Part shown: in pieces, positions 28,077 through 38,327 of the stretch
Position numbering within the stretch: the stretch's first letter is position 1
How the letters are laid out: each line of letters opens with the position of its first letter
NCBI GenBank assembly: GCA_009712635.1
Contig: WASS01000029.1
Location: forward strand, 1 to 64,000
Length of the DNA: 64,000 bases
Reading direction: 5' to 3'
Source: Hungatella sp.
Lineage (GTDB): Bacteria; Bacillota; Clostridia; Lachnospirales; Lachnospiraceae
The notes under the pieces: generated by a model
Told to the model about the DNA's origin: nothing
Seen by the model: only the letters and a program-made list of their open reading frames with translations
Database searches by the model: none
Translations under genes and position numbers: made by a program

Positions 28077-28643
28077 AAGATGGAAGCCAACCCCGTACAT
28101 AACGTAAGGAATAGCCGACTTTATATATTCCTCTGGTGGCACACTGTTATTGTGTTGCCAATCAACCGAGGCCCCGAAAATTCCCCAGCTCAACATGACT
28201 GCTGCGATTCTTATAGATTCATCGCTGGCAGTCGAGTGCTGCTTTAATAACATTTGGTAAAAAACATTTTCCAGTTCTTTTTGTATAATTGCTTCAATAG
28301 TTGTTTTAAAAGTCTCGAAGCCGCTTCGGCATTGTTTTGATAAAGTCAATTGAAAATTTATGATAGACAGGAAAACATTAATGATCGTTGTTGGGTTCAG
28401 TTCTTTGTACTCAACGATTTCATTATACACGGTGTTCATAAATTCTTCTTTCAGTATTTTATCCAATAAATCATATTTATCGCTGAAGTGATAATAAAAA
28501 GTGGCACGATTTACAGTAGCTTCTGCCGTAATATCATTGATGGTGATATCCTTAAATTCTTTTTTCTTTAAAACGTGAATAAATGCATCCATGATTAATT
28601 TACGTGTACGAATAATGCGCGGATCTATTTTTGTTTCAGCCAT
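28068..28643 (-). CDS. TetR/AcrR family regulator
   Basis: A 191-residue repressor with the N-terminal TetR helix-turn-helix (ITINDITAEATVNRATFYYHF, residues about 29-50, read with the short linkers) and a helical ligand-binding C-terminus. It is divergent from the azoreductase gene across a 258-base gap that holds a palindromic operator, so it probably represses that gene in response to a quinone or similar compound. Confidence 0.88.
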   Translation of the reverse strand: MAETKIDPRIIRTRKLIMDAFIHVLKKKEFKDITINDITAEATVNRATFYYHFSDKYDLLDKILKEEFMNTVYNEIVEYKELNPTTIINVFLSIINFQLTLSKQCRSGFETFKTTIEAIIQKELENVFYQMLLKQHSTASDESIRIAAVMLSWGIFGASVDWQHNNSVPPEEYIKSAIPYVMYGVGFHLSR

Positions 28644-28723
28644 AAGAAAACCCTCATTTCTTTCATTTTTCCATACATCATTAATGTAATGTTGGATATA
28701 CTACAAATTCTTAAGATTGTTGG

Positions 28724-28776
28724 TTGAACAATCTTTGAAATATATTATAATTCAACTATACAACATATGTAGTATA
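28724..28776 (+). promoter_or_regulatory. Azoreductase promoter with TetR-type operator
   Basis: TTGAAC (28724-28729), 16 bases, TATAAT (28746-28751), then a 20-bp near-perfect palindrome at 28757-28776 centred on CATATG (two mismatches). A further TATACTACA half-site lies near 28,697. Confidence 0.65.
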
Positions 28777-28901
28777 AACGAAAGCTGATAAAAAAACAAG
28801 ATATCTGCAGTTGAATGTAACTGATTCGAAAGCGAACAAATAGACTCGGAAAAGAAAGATACTTAATTTATCAGATTTTACAATTATAGGAGGTTATTTT
28901 T

Positions 28902-29534
28902 ATGGCAAATGTATTATTCATCAAAGCTAACGACAGGCCAGCAGAACAGGCGGTCAGCGTCAAAATGTACAATACTTTTTTGAAAACGTACAAGGAGTTA
29001 CATCCGCAGGACACCATCAGGGAACTCGACCTTTTTAGCGAAGAGCTGCCATATTACGGTGATGCAGCCATCTCGGGACTTTACAAAGCAGCACATGGAT
29101 TGGAAGTCAATACCGAAGAACAGCAGGCTGTGGACATTGTGAACCAATATTTGAACGAGTTTCTGGCCATGGATAAAGTCGTTTTCACATTCCCCTTGTG
29201 GAACTTAACGGTGCCTGCCCCGCTCATCACTTATATTTCATATTTATTGCAAGCAGGGAAAACGTTCAGATACACAGCAGAAGGTATGCCAGAAGGACTG
29301 GTTAGCGACAAAAAAGTTGCCCTCCTCACTGCACGCGGCGGAGACTTTTCATCGGAATTTGCGGCCCCGTTGGAGATGAGTTTAAACTACGTCAAGAACA
29401 TACTTGGAGTATTGATGGGTATCAAAAACCCTGGGATTGTCGTAATTGAAGGACACGCAAAATATCCGGACCGCGCTGCGGAAATTATTGAATCCGGATT
29501 GAGCAGAACGGCTGAACTGGCAGCAAACTTTTAA
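28902..29534 (+). CDS. azoR: FMN-dependent NADH:quinone/azo reductase
   Basis: A 210-residue flavoprotein of the AzoR/NAD(P)H quinone reductase family: FIKANDRP at the N-terminus, FTFPLWNLTVPAPLI near residues 88-102, and TARGGDFS near 142 near the flavin. It reduces quinones and azo compounds using FMN in the cytoplasm. GGAGG precedes ATG 28902. Divergent TetR gene implies induction by its substrates. Confidence 0.88.
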   Translation: MANVLFIKANDRPAEQAVSVKMYNTFLKTYKELHPQDTIRELDLFSEELPYYGDAAISGLYKAAHGLEVNTEEQQAVDIVNQYLNEFLAMDKVVFTFPLWNLTVPAPLITYISYLLQAGKTFRYTAEGMPEGLVSDKKVALLTARGGDFSSEFAAPLEMSLNYVKNILGVLMGIKNPGIVVIEGHAKYPDRAAEIIESGLSRTAELAANF

Positions 29535-29607
29535 AAAACTGGCAGGCAACTAGATGAGTGAAAGAGTTAGAGAAAAGTGACATACAGAAGAGATTTGATA
29601 ACGTACC

Positions 29608-29648
29608 ATGCCGCCAAGGTCCCACTCGATCTGGGCGGCATCTTTTTT
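29608..29648 (+). terminator. Terminator of the azoreductase gene
   Basis: ATGCCGCC at 29608-29615 pairs with GGCGGCAT at 29634-29641, then CTTTTTT. The next 95 bases hold a short open frame (ERELKLSGSTVKYLTDLE) that looks like a helix-turn-helix remnant. Confidence 0.85.
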
Positions 29649-29786
29649 ATCCGTTCAAGGCACGTCGAGAGAGAACTGAAGCTGTCCGGAAGCACGGTCA
29701 AGTACTTAACCGACCTCGAACAAAGCAATCGGTAGTCTGTGCAAGGATGATCAAGGGCTTGGGATAGCCTTCCAAGATACTTTATG

Positions 29787-30149
29787 TTATTTTCCATACT
29801 TAAGTGTCCATTTATAAATCTCATAAAAAATGGGTATCAGGTCTCTGCCTTTTTTCGTTAAAGAATATTCTACGTGAGGGGGAATTTCATTATATTGAAT
29901 CCGGTTAACCAGATCATAAGATTCAAGTTCACGTAGTGTAGTGGTCAGCATTGTATTTGTAATTTCCGGTAGCGCTCTCTTTAGTTCTCCAAAACGTATA
30001 CTGTCCTGTTTGCATAACTCAAATAGGACATGGTTTGTCCATTTCCCCTGTAGCATAACCAAAGAGTTGCTTACACGACAATCATTTACTGATGGTTTAA
30101 ATGACTTAAGCGATTCTAAAAATTCCTCATAAGTTATACTGTTATTCAT
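29787..30149 (-). CDS. HxlR-family transcriptional regulator
   Basis: A 120-residue winged-helix protein with the HxlR pattern: LQGKWTNHVLFEL, then RFGELKRALPEITNTMLTTTL and HVEYSLTKKG. The conserved N-terminal Cys is present in NDCRV. Divergent from the flavin reductase gene at 30293, which it probably controls. Confidence 0.9.
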   Translation of the reverse strand: MNNSITYEEFLESLKSFKPSVNDCRVSNSLVMLQGKWTNHVLFELCKQDSIRFGELKRALPEITNTMLTTTLRELESYDLVNRIQYNEIPPHVEYSLTKKGRDLIPIFYEIYKWTLKYGK

Positions 30150-30220
30150 AATGTCTCTGCCTCCTGTGTGGAAATACCTATGGTATCAAGAACTATACTA
30201 TGTCAGAATATTCTGCGTAC

Positions 30221-30248
30221 TTGAACTATATTTTATTTTTAGTATACT
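30221..30248 (+). promoter_or_regulatory. Promoter of the flavin reductase gene
   Basis: TTGAAC (30221-30226), 16 bases, TATACT (30243-30248). Repeated ACTATACTA-like words nearby (30191-30202 and 30241-30252) are candidate HxlR sites. Confidence 0.55.
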
Positions 30249-30292
30249 ATATATACCAAGATAAATCAATATTTTTCAGGAGGATTTGAACC

Positions 30293-30844
30293 ATGGGTAA
30301 GATTGTTGTTTTTAAAGGAAGCCCCAGAAAAAACGGATACAGCACAAAGCTGGTTGAACAGGTGATTTCGGGCGCAAAAGACGCAGGTGCGGAAGTAATA
30401 ACCTACGATCTCAATGATGACGGTATAAAAGGCTGTCAAGGCTGTTTTTATTGCAGGGCAAACGAGGGTTGCGCTACAAAAGACAATCTGCACACCATGT
30501 ATGGAGAAATAGCTTCATGTGACGGTATCGTTGCAAGCTTCCCAATATATTTCGCAGGAATCAACGGTCAGTCAAAGAGATGGATGGATCGGTTGTATCC
30601 TGTGGTAAATTCCGATTACTCACCGCGTTATCCCGGTAAAAAAGTCGTAACTGTGTACGCTCAGGGAAATCCTAATAAGGAAATGTTTAAACATGTGACT
30701 GAGTCAACAGATGCAATGATAAAATTACTCGGTTGGGAGCTTGAAAGTAGTTTGCTTGTTTATGGAAGTGGCGTGCCAGACTATAAAATTTCGCAGGAAT
30801 TATTGGATGAGGCGTATGAAGCGGGAAAACGATTGGTGCAGTAA
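30293..30844 (+). CDS. NADPH-dependent FMN reductase/flavodoxin family
   Basis: A 183-residue flavodoxin-fold oxidoreductase. The FMN phosphate loop GSPRKNGYSTKL follows the first strand; a cysteine group GCQGCFYC near residue 48 is typical of the iron-sulfur-flavoprotein-like branch; SFPIYFAGINGQSKRWMDR follows. AGGAGG precedes the start. Likely a stress or electrophile reductase under the divergent HxlR regulator. Confidence 0.85.
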   Translation: MGKIVVFKGSPRKNGYSTKLVEQVISGAKDAGAEVITYDLNDDGIKGCQGCFYCRANEGCATKDNLHTMYGEIASCDGIVASFPIYFAGINGQSKRWMDRLYPVVNSDYSPRYPGKKVVTVYAQGNPNKEMFKHVTESTDAMIKLLGWELESSLLVYGSGVPDYKISQELLDEAYEAGKRLVQ

Positions 30845-31003
30845 TAGTCTATTATATTGGTATGATATGTATACAAAAAAAGATCGCGTCGAAGAATATG
30901 TTACAGAAGATAAAATCAATCAAATAAAATAGAAATTTATTAATTAAAAGTATTTGAACAAAAACAAATAACAGTGATAGTAAGAGTTTAAGAAAGGAGT
31001 TTT

Positions 31004-31726
31004 ATGAATATGAAAATAGAAATTTGGTCTGACATAGCGTGTCCGTTTTGTTATATCGGCAAGCGCCGCCTGGAAATAGCATTGGAGCAGTTTGAGCATA
31101 AGGATGATGTCAAAATCTCTTTCCGTAGTTTTCAGTTAGACCCTTATGCGAAAAAGAATACTGGTATGGATATTCATCAGGTATCATCTTCCAAGCATGG
31201 TATACCATATGAAAAAGCAAAGCAACGGAACAATCAGCTAGCACAGCAAGCGAAAGAAATTGGACTGGATTATCATTTTGATACATTAATACCCACCAAT
31301 TCCTACGATGCAATCCGCCTTTCATATTATGCAGAAGAGAAAGGTAAAATGAAAGAAATGATGGAACGCCTTATGAAGGCATATCTGGTAGATTCGCTGG
31401 ATGTTGGCGATCATGCCACGCTTGCTGGATTGGCAGGTGAAATAGGGCTTAATGAGAAAGAAGCTTTGGACGCTTTAACAGGCGATCGGTATAGTGAAAA
31501 TATTGCAAGAGATAGGGCAGATGGATTAAAAATCGGGATTCAGGGTGTTCCCTTTTTCATTATAAATGACAAATATACCATCTCTGGAGCACAACCCAGC
31601 GAAATTTTTCTAGAGATACTACAAAAGGTATGGAAAGAAGACTATGACAATGCTAAGACCAAAGAGAATAAATCCGGACCATCGTCCGATGAGTATTGCT
31701 CTGATGGAACATGCAGATTAGATTAA
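31004..31726 (+). CDS. DsbA-family (FrnE-like) thiol oxidoreductase
   Basis: A 240-residue thioredoxin-fold protein with CPFC near residue 14, no signal peptide, VPFFIINDKYTISGAQP carrying the cis-proline, and a C-terminal CSDGTC pair. FrnE-like proteins act in the cytoplasm in oxidative stress or polyketide pathways. AAGGAG precedes. A close paralogue lies at 45,291-46,007; both sit next to HxlR genes, so they probably came from a duplicated redox module. Confidence 0.88.
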   Translation: MNMKIEIWSDIACPFCYIGKRRLEIALEQFEHKDDVKISFRSFQLDPYAKKNTGMDIHQVSSSKHGIPYEKAKQRNNQLAQQAKEIGLDYHFDTLIPTNSYDAIRLSYYAEEKGKMKEMMERLMKAYLVDSLDVGDHATLAGLAGEIGLNEKEALDALTGDRYSENIARDRADGLKIGIQGVPFFIINDKYTISGAQPSEIFLEILQKVWKEDYDNAKTKENKSGPSSDEYCSDGTCRLD

Positions 31727-31771
31727 TGCATAGTATCATATTTTATAATTTAAATATCACACTAATAGCAA

Positions 31772-31822
31772 AACAGGACAAATTATGTATGTTACATAAT
31801 TTGTCCTGTTATCTTATGCTTT
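31772..31822 (+). terminator. Strong 18-bp terminator hairpin
   Basis: An 18-bp perfect stem (31772-31789 with 31793-31810, a 3-base loop), followed at a short distance by a T-run at 31,819 onward. Confidence 0.75.
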
Positions 31823-31884
31823 TTTTCGGGTTGTGATAACAACATATAGTTTTATAGTAATATATAGTAGCATCCCAGAGTGGA

Positions 31885-31983
31885 GTGGAAAAATATACGA
31901 AAGCATATAATGAGGGAGTTCTCGATGCCGTTTTTATTACGAATGGCACCTACCGATCTGATGAAGTTATTCAAGCTCCATGA
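31885..31983 (+). pseudogene. Fragment of ribose-phosphate pyrophosphokinase
   Basis: The frame encodes EKYTKAYNEGVLDAVFITN and then TYRSDEVIQAP before TGA at 31981. This resembles the C-terminal part of Prs proteins from Lachnospiraceae (…KAY..G..D.VFTTN..Y..PE). There is no start, and both ends are missing, so it is a relic marking a past rearrangement upstream of the ABC pair. Confidence 0.5.
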
Positions 31984-32061
31984 GAAGATAAGTAAATTAT
32001 TTGATTATAAATAGGTTGCAACTGATTAAACACGGAAAGTATTAAGGAGTAAGTGGCTGTA

Positions 32062-33885
32062 ATGCACAAAGAAAATGACTTTAGTACTATTAAAGATAAT
32101 TTGTATGCAATAAAACTAGTATGGAAATTTAGTAAGAAAAAAATGTTTTGCACTTTCGTGTATGAGATTATTACATATCTTGAAGAAGTGTTTGTGAGTG
32201 CGTATTTTTTAAAATATGTCATTGAGCTAATTGATAAACATACTGATTTTTTTATAATATTTAGGTATATTTTGATTTCAGGTATGGCATTAATGTTTAT
32301 TTCTTTAAGCAGGAGCTATATTCAAAATGTTGTATATCCGTTAAGTGAAAATAAGATATATCGTGGGATATATAGCACACTTTATAAAAAAGCTTCAAAT
32401 GTGGAACTTGAATGCTATGAGAATGCAGACTTTTATAACAAATATACGATGGCTATTGAAAATACAGCTGATAAAGTGGTAGCTGTTATAAATAATACAG
32501 CTGGTTTAGTTTCTGGTATCATAGCCTCAATTGCTATATTCTATTCCATATATCAGATCGATTCCATAGCAATTTTATTTATTGCATTTCCTATGATAGG
32601 AAATTTTGTGTTTGGAATTATGTTAAGTAGAAATATTATGAAACGATATGAAGATAGTATCGTACACCAAAGAATTATTAAATATATAAATAGAGTGTTT
32701 TATCTTTCTGATTTTGCTAAAGAAATAAGGACGTCCAATGTTTATCAATTATTAAAAGGTAAGTATATGAATGCTGTTGGCAATTTAATTAAAGTTGTAG
32801 ATGCTTATTCAAAAAAGCTAATATTATTCGATGCTCTTAAAAACATTTTTTCATTTCCTTTAATGTTTGATGGGGTACTATTGTATGGAGCTTATAAAGC
32901 TATGATTTTTCATAATATCTCGCTTGCTGAGATGGCTGTATTTACAAGTGTTGTTGTTGCTGCAACAAGCATAATCATGAATTTATCAAATAAATGGTTA
33001 GAATTAATCAAAAATGGTATGTACATCAAGAATCTGAAATATTTTTTTGATTACACAGAAAAAATTCCTGAAGATTATGATGGTATTGTTCCTGATTCAA
33101 AAATTGAGACCATTGAGTTTCGAAATGTAAGTTTTTCCTATGGACAAGGAGATCCTACAATAATAAATTTGTCATTTATTATAAATGGTAAAAGCAAAGT
33201 TGCATTAGTAGGACATAATGGTGCTGGAAAATCGACGATTATAAAATTATTATTCCGTTTTTATGATCCTGACCAAGGAGAGATTTTAGTAAATGAAAAA
33301 AATATAAAGGAATATAACCTAAAAGAATATCGTAAATTATTTGCAAGTGCATTTCAAGATTATCAGATATTTGCTTCTACTATTAAAGAAAATATTTTAA
33401 TGGGAGAAAAATATGAAAATGAAAATAAGAGAGTAGAAGAAGCATTAAAACTTGTTAATGCATGGAAAGATGTAGTGGCTTTGGAGCATGGGACCGATAC
33501 AATGATGACCAAAGAATTCGCAAAAGATGGTGTAGTATTATCTGGTGGACAATGCCAGAAGATTATTGTAGCCAGAGCCTTAGCAAAAGATGCTGCAATA
33601 AGTGTTTTTGATGAACCATCAAGTGCATTGGATCCAATCGCTGAATACAATTTATTTCGCAGTATCATGCAAAAAACAATGAATAAAACTGTGATTTTTA
33701 TTTCACATCGATTATCCTCCGTTTTAGATGCAGATTGTATCATTATGCTTGAAAATGGGCGAATTATTGAACAAGGTACACATGGTGATTTGATGAAGAA
33801 AAAGGGTGTTTATGCAGATATGTATTTAAAACAAGCAAGTAATTATCTTGCAATAAATGATTTGAGGTGGCAATTTGAAAAATAA
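32062..33885 (+). CDS. ABC exporter subunit A (membrane plus ATPase)
   Basis: About 607 residues from ATG 32062 (a GTG at 32053 is too close to AAGGAG). Six membrane segments in the first 320 residues; ATPase with GHNGAGKST near 387, LSGGQCQK near 493, in which Cys replaces the usual Arg/Gln after SGGQ, and VFDEPSSALDP. It overlaps the next gene by 11 bases; the two are about equal length and probably form a heterodimer exporting a peptide. Confidence 0.87.
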   Translation: MHKENDFSTIKDNLYAIKLVWKFSKKKMFCTFVYEIITYLEEVFVSAYFLKYVIELIDKHTDFFIIFRYILISGMALMFISLSRSYIQNVVYPLSENKIYRGIYSTLYKKASNVELECYENADFYNKYTMAIENTADKVVAVINNTAGLVSGIIASIAIFYSIYQIDSIAILFIAFPMIGNFVFGIMLSRNIMKRYEDSIVHQRIIKYINRVFYLSDFAKEIRTSNVYQLLKGKYMNAVGNLIKVVDAYSKKLILFDALKNIFSFPLMFDGVLLYGAYKAMIFHNISLAEMAVFTSVVVAATSIIMNLSNKWLELIKNGMYIKNLKYFFDYTEKIPEDYDGIVPDSKIETIEFRNVSFSYGQGDPTIINLSFIINGKSKVALVGHNGAGKSTIIKLLFRFYDPDQGEILVNEKNIKEYNLKEYRKLFASAFQDYQIFASTIKENILMGEKYENENKRVEEALKLVNAWKDVVALEHGTDTMMTKEFAKDGVVLSGGQCQKIIVARALAKDAAISVFDEPSSALDPIAEYNLFRSIMQKTMNKTVIFISHRLSSVLDADCIIMLENGRIIEQGTHGDLMKKKGVYADMYLKQASNYLAINDLRWQFEK

Positions 33886-35692
33886 ACAATCTTTGAAACA
33901 TATTATTTCAAATAATATATTTTTGTTGAAAATATGTTTTATATCATCTCCCAGTTATATGATTGCAACGATAATTAATAATTTACGTAATAATATTGGG
34001 ATTTTTCTAGGACGAACTATAGTTATTGCTTATGTTTTAGAAGCGGTAGAATATCATTATCCTTTTAAAAATGTTTTGTTTGTTATATTAGGTATGGTTC
34101 TATACAGTTGTCTTAGTATGATTTATGGAGCTTATTATTTTCATAAGAAGTCTGAAGAAGGTCTTCCTAAGGTAAAAGAAAAAATTGAATTAATGCTGTA
34201 TAATAAGGCAAAAGATTTAGACTTAGCATATTATGATAATACAGAATATTATAACGAGTTTATACTTGCGGTTTCTCAAGTTGAAAAACAAATCAGTCAT
34301 ACGATTGAATTGTTGCAGATGATTCTTACTTGTATTTGTGTTATTTTCACAAATGGGGCCTATTTTTTTGTGAAAGATAAAGCCTCAATTATTTTTATGT
34401 TTGTAGCATTTTGTACATCCATGTTTGCGAATAAAATGTACAATAAGATAAATTTTGAGTTTATGTTAAATAAAAATCAAAAAGAAAGAGAACGAGATTA
34501 TATAAATCGAGTATTTTATCTTAATGATTATGCGAAAGAAATTCGCTTAAATAAGAACGTTACTGTCCAGATGCTGGACAAGTTTCAAGATATAAATGAT
34601 GAAATTTATGAAATTAATAAAAAATATGGAAAGAAAAAATTTTTTCTTGGTTTCATGAAAGATTTTTTATGTAATAATTTAGTAAGTGATATCTTGTATT
34701 TAGTATATTTAGTATATAAAGCAGTAATTATTAATTTGTTCAGCTGCAGTCAAGTAGTAGTATTATATAACTCCTCTGGTCGTTTAAAGCGGGCTATGAG
34801 AACGTGTTCTCAAATTATTCCTTATGCAGGAGAGACAAGTTTATATATAAATAAGATTCGTGATTTTTTAGAAATAGAACCTTCAATTAAAGGTAAAAGT
34901 AATATAGTGTTGGAAAAGAAACCAACGAAGATAGAATTGAAAAATATCACATTCTCTTATGTTGGTGCTAAGAATAACGTAATTAATGGAATCAATATGA
35001 CTATTCAGCCAGGTGAAAAAATTGCATTAGTTGGATATAATGGTGCTGGTAAATCAACATTGATCAAATTGCTATTACGATTGTATGATGCTACTACAGG
35101 AGTAATCCTGATTGATGGTAAGGATATTAGAGAATATGGTGTCAGGGAATATCGAAAAAATATAGCAGTTGTATTTCAAGATTATGCTCTTTTTGCTGCT
35201 ACAGTAAGAGAGAATATTATCTTGGATCAAAATAAGGAAGACGTTGATACAAGTGATGCAATATATGAAGCTATCCAGCAAAGTGGACTTCATGATAAAT
35301 TCATAAAGCTGCAAAATGGCTTAGATACAGAGATTACAAAAGAATTTTATAAAGATGGTATCAATTTGTCAGGCGGAGAAAGTCAAAAACTTGCAATTGC
35401 AAGAGCATTTTACAAAAATGCTGGACTTATTATTCTGGATGAACCTTCGAGTGCGCTGGATCCAATTGCAGAATATCAGCTTAATAAAGCAATATTAAGT
35501 GCATCGCATAATAAAACGGTTATTTTTATATCACATCGTTTATCTACAACGAGATTCGCAGATAGAATTTATATGTTAGAATATGGAACTATTATCGAAA
35601 GTGGTACTCATGAAGAGTTACTTACGTTAAAAGGTAAGTATGCTAAAATGTGGAGTGTACAAGCAGGAAGATATTGCGAGAGTCTAGGATAG
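33875..35692 (+). CDS. ABC exporter subunit B (membrane plus ATPase)
   Basis: A 605-residue partner of the preceding protein, starting at TTG 33875 behind GAGGTGG. Six membrane segments, then GYNGAGKST near 388, LSGGESQKLAIARA near 500 and LILDEPSSALD-like Walker B. The shared insertion-free layout and near-identical ATPase ends (EPSSALDPIAEY in both) indicate duplication. No peptidase domain. Confidence 0.88.
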   Translation: MKNKQSLKHIISNNIFLLKICFISSPSYMIATIINNLRNNIGIFLGRTIVIAYVLEAVEYHYPFKNVLFVILGMVLYSCLSMIYGAYYFHKKSEEGLPKVKEKIELMLYNKAKDLDLAYYDNTEYYNEFILAVSQVEKQISHTIELLQMILTCICVIFTNGAYFFVKDKASIIFMFVAFCTSMFANKMYNKINFEFMLNKNQKERERDYINRVFYLNDYAKEIRLNKNVTVQMLDKFQDINDEIYEINKKYGKKKFFLGFMKDFLCNNLVSDILYLVYLVYKAVIINLFSCSQVVVLYNSSGRLKRAMRTCSQIIPYAGETSLYINKIRDFLEIEPSIKGKSNIVLEKKPTKIELKNITFSYVGAKNNVINGINMTIQPGEKIALVGYNGAGKSTLIKLLLRLYDATTGVILIDGKDIREYGVREYRKNIAVVFQDYALFAATVRENIILDQNKEDVDTSDAIYEAIQQSGLHDKFIKLQNGLDTEITKEFYKDGINLSGGESQKLAIARAFYKNAGLIILDEPSSALDPIAEYQLNKAILSASHNKTVIFISHRLSTTRFADRIYMLEYGTIIESGTHEELLTLKGKYAKMWSVQAGRYCESLG

Positions 35693-35733
35693 TTGATGTA
35701 TAAATAGTTTTTAAGAAAGAGGAGTAATTATGA

Positions 35734-35907
35734 ATGACAGAAAATGCTTTGTTAGTATTATTACCGTATTGGACACCATTAATGCCTCCAGTTGGGATTG
35801 CTTCAATAAAAGCAAAAAATAACCAAATCCGCCCAAATCACGTTTTGTTGTTAGCTCATCAAATAAAGATACCTGCATTATTGGATTTTAACCACCTTAA
35901 CTACTAG
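35734..35907 (+). pseudogene. Truncated B12-binding radical SAM gene (N-terminal stub)
   Basis: AGAGGAG precedes ATG 35734. The 57-codon frame starts MTENALLVLLPYWTPLMPPV and GIASIKA, the usual opening of B12-binding radical SAM proteins, then loses the pattern and ends inside a terminator hairpin. The catalytic part is gone. It follows the ABC pair as maturation genes often do, so this is the stump of a former peptide-modification operon. Confidence 0.55.
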
Positions 35908-35916
35908 GTGGTTTTG
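35890..35916 (+). terminator. Terminator after the ABC pair
   Basis: ACCACCT (35891-35897) pairs with AGGTGGT (35906-35912), followed by TTTTGTT. Confidence 0.75.
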
Positions 35917-35992
35917 TTATGTACATAAAAATAGTCTTTAATATATTTATTTTTGCAAGTTTACAAAACGGAATATTCTCCTTTCTAAATAG

Positions 35993-36006
35993 TATAAGCG
36001 CTTATA
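35993..36006. promoter_or_regulatory. LacI-type palindrome before the xylan-enzyme genes
   Basis: TATAAGCGCTTATA is a perfect 14-bp palindrome with the central CG step common to LacI-family operators, 112 bases before the first enzyme gene. No LacI gene is in the window. Confidence 0.5.
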
Positions 36007-36091
36007 AATTTAACATAAGAATAGAAATGAACATACAAAGCACTCAACAAGAGAACCTTTGTTAAAAGTGAAGCAGTAAAACGCCTAATAA

Positions 36092-38212
<2,121 letters not shown>

Positions 38213-38327
38213 GTTTACATGTAAAACCTATGATTTTACCATCTTTAAAAAGTACTGGTTGGACACAATTTCAAAGTTGTCACATATACTACAAAGATAC
38301 GTTAAAAAAAATCAGGAGGAAACGGGT

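Noticed and set aside
29640-29735. Helix-turn-helix gene after the azoreductase terminator
   Set aside because: Only about 30 codons with no start and overlapping the terminator stem; at most a relic.
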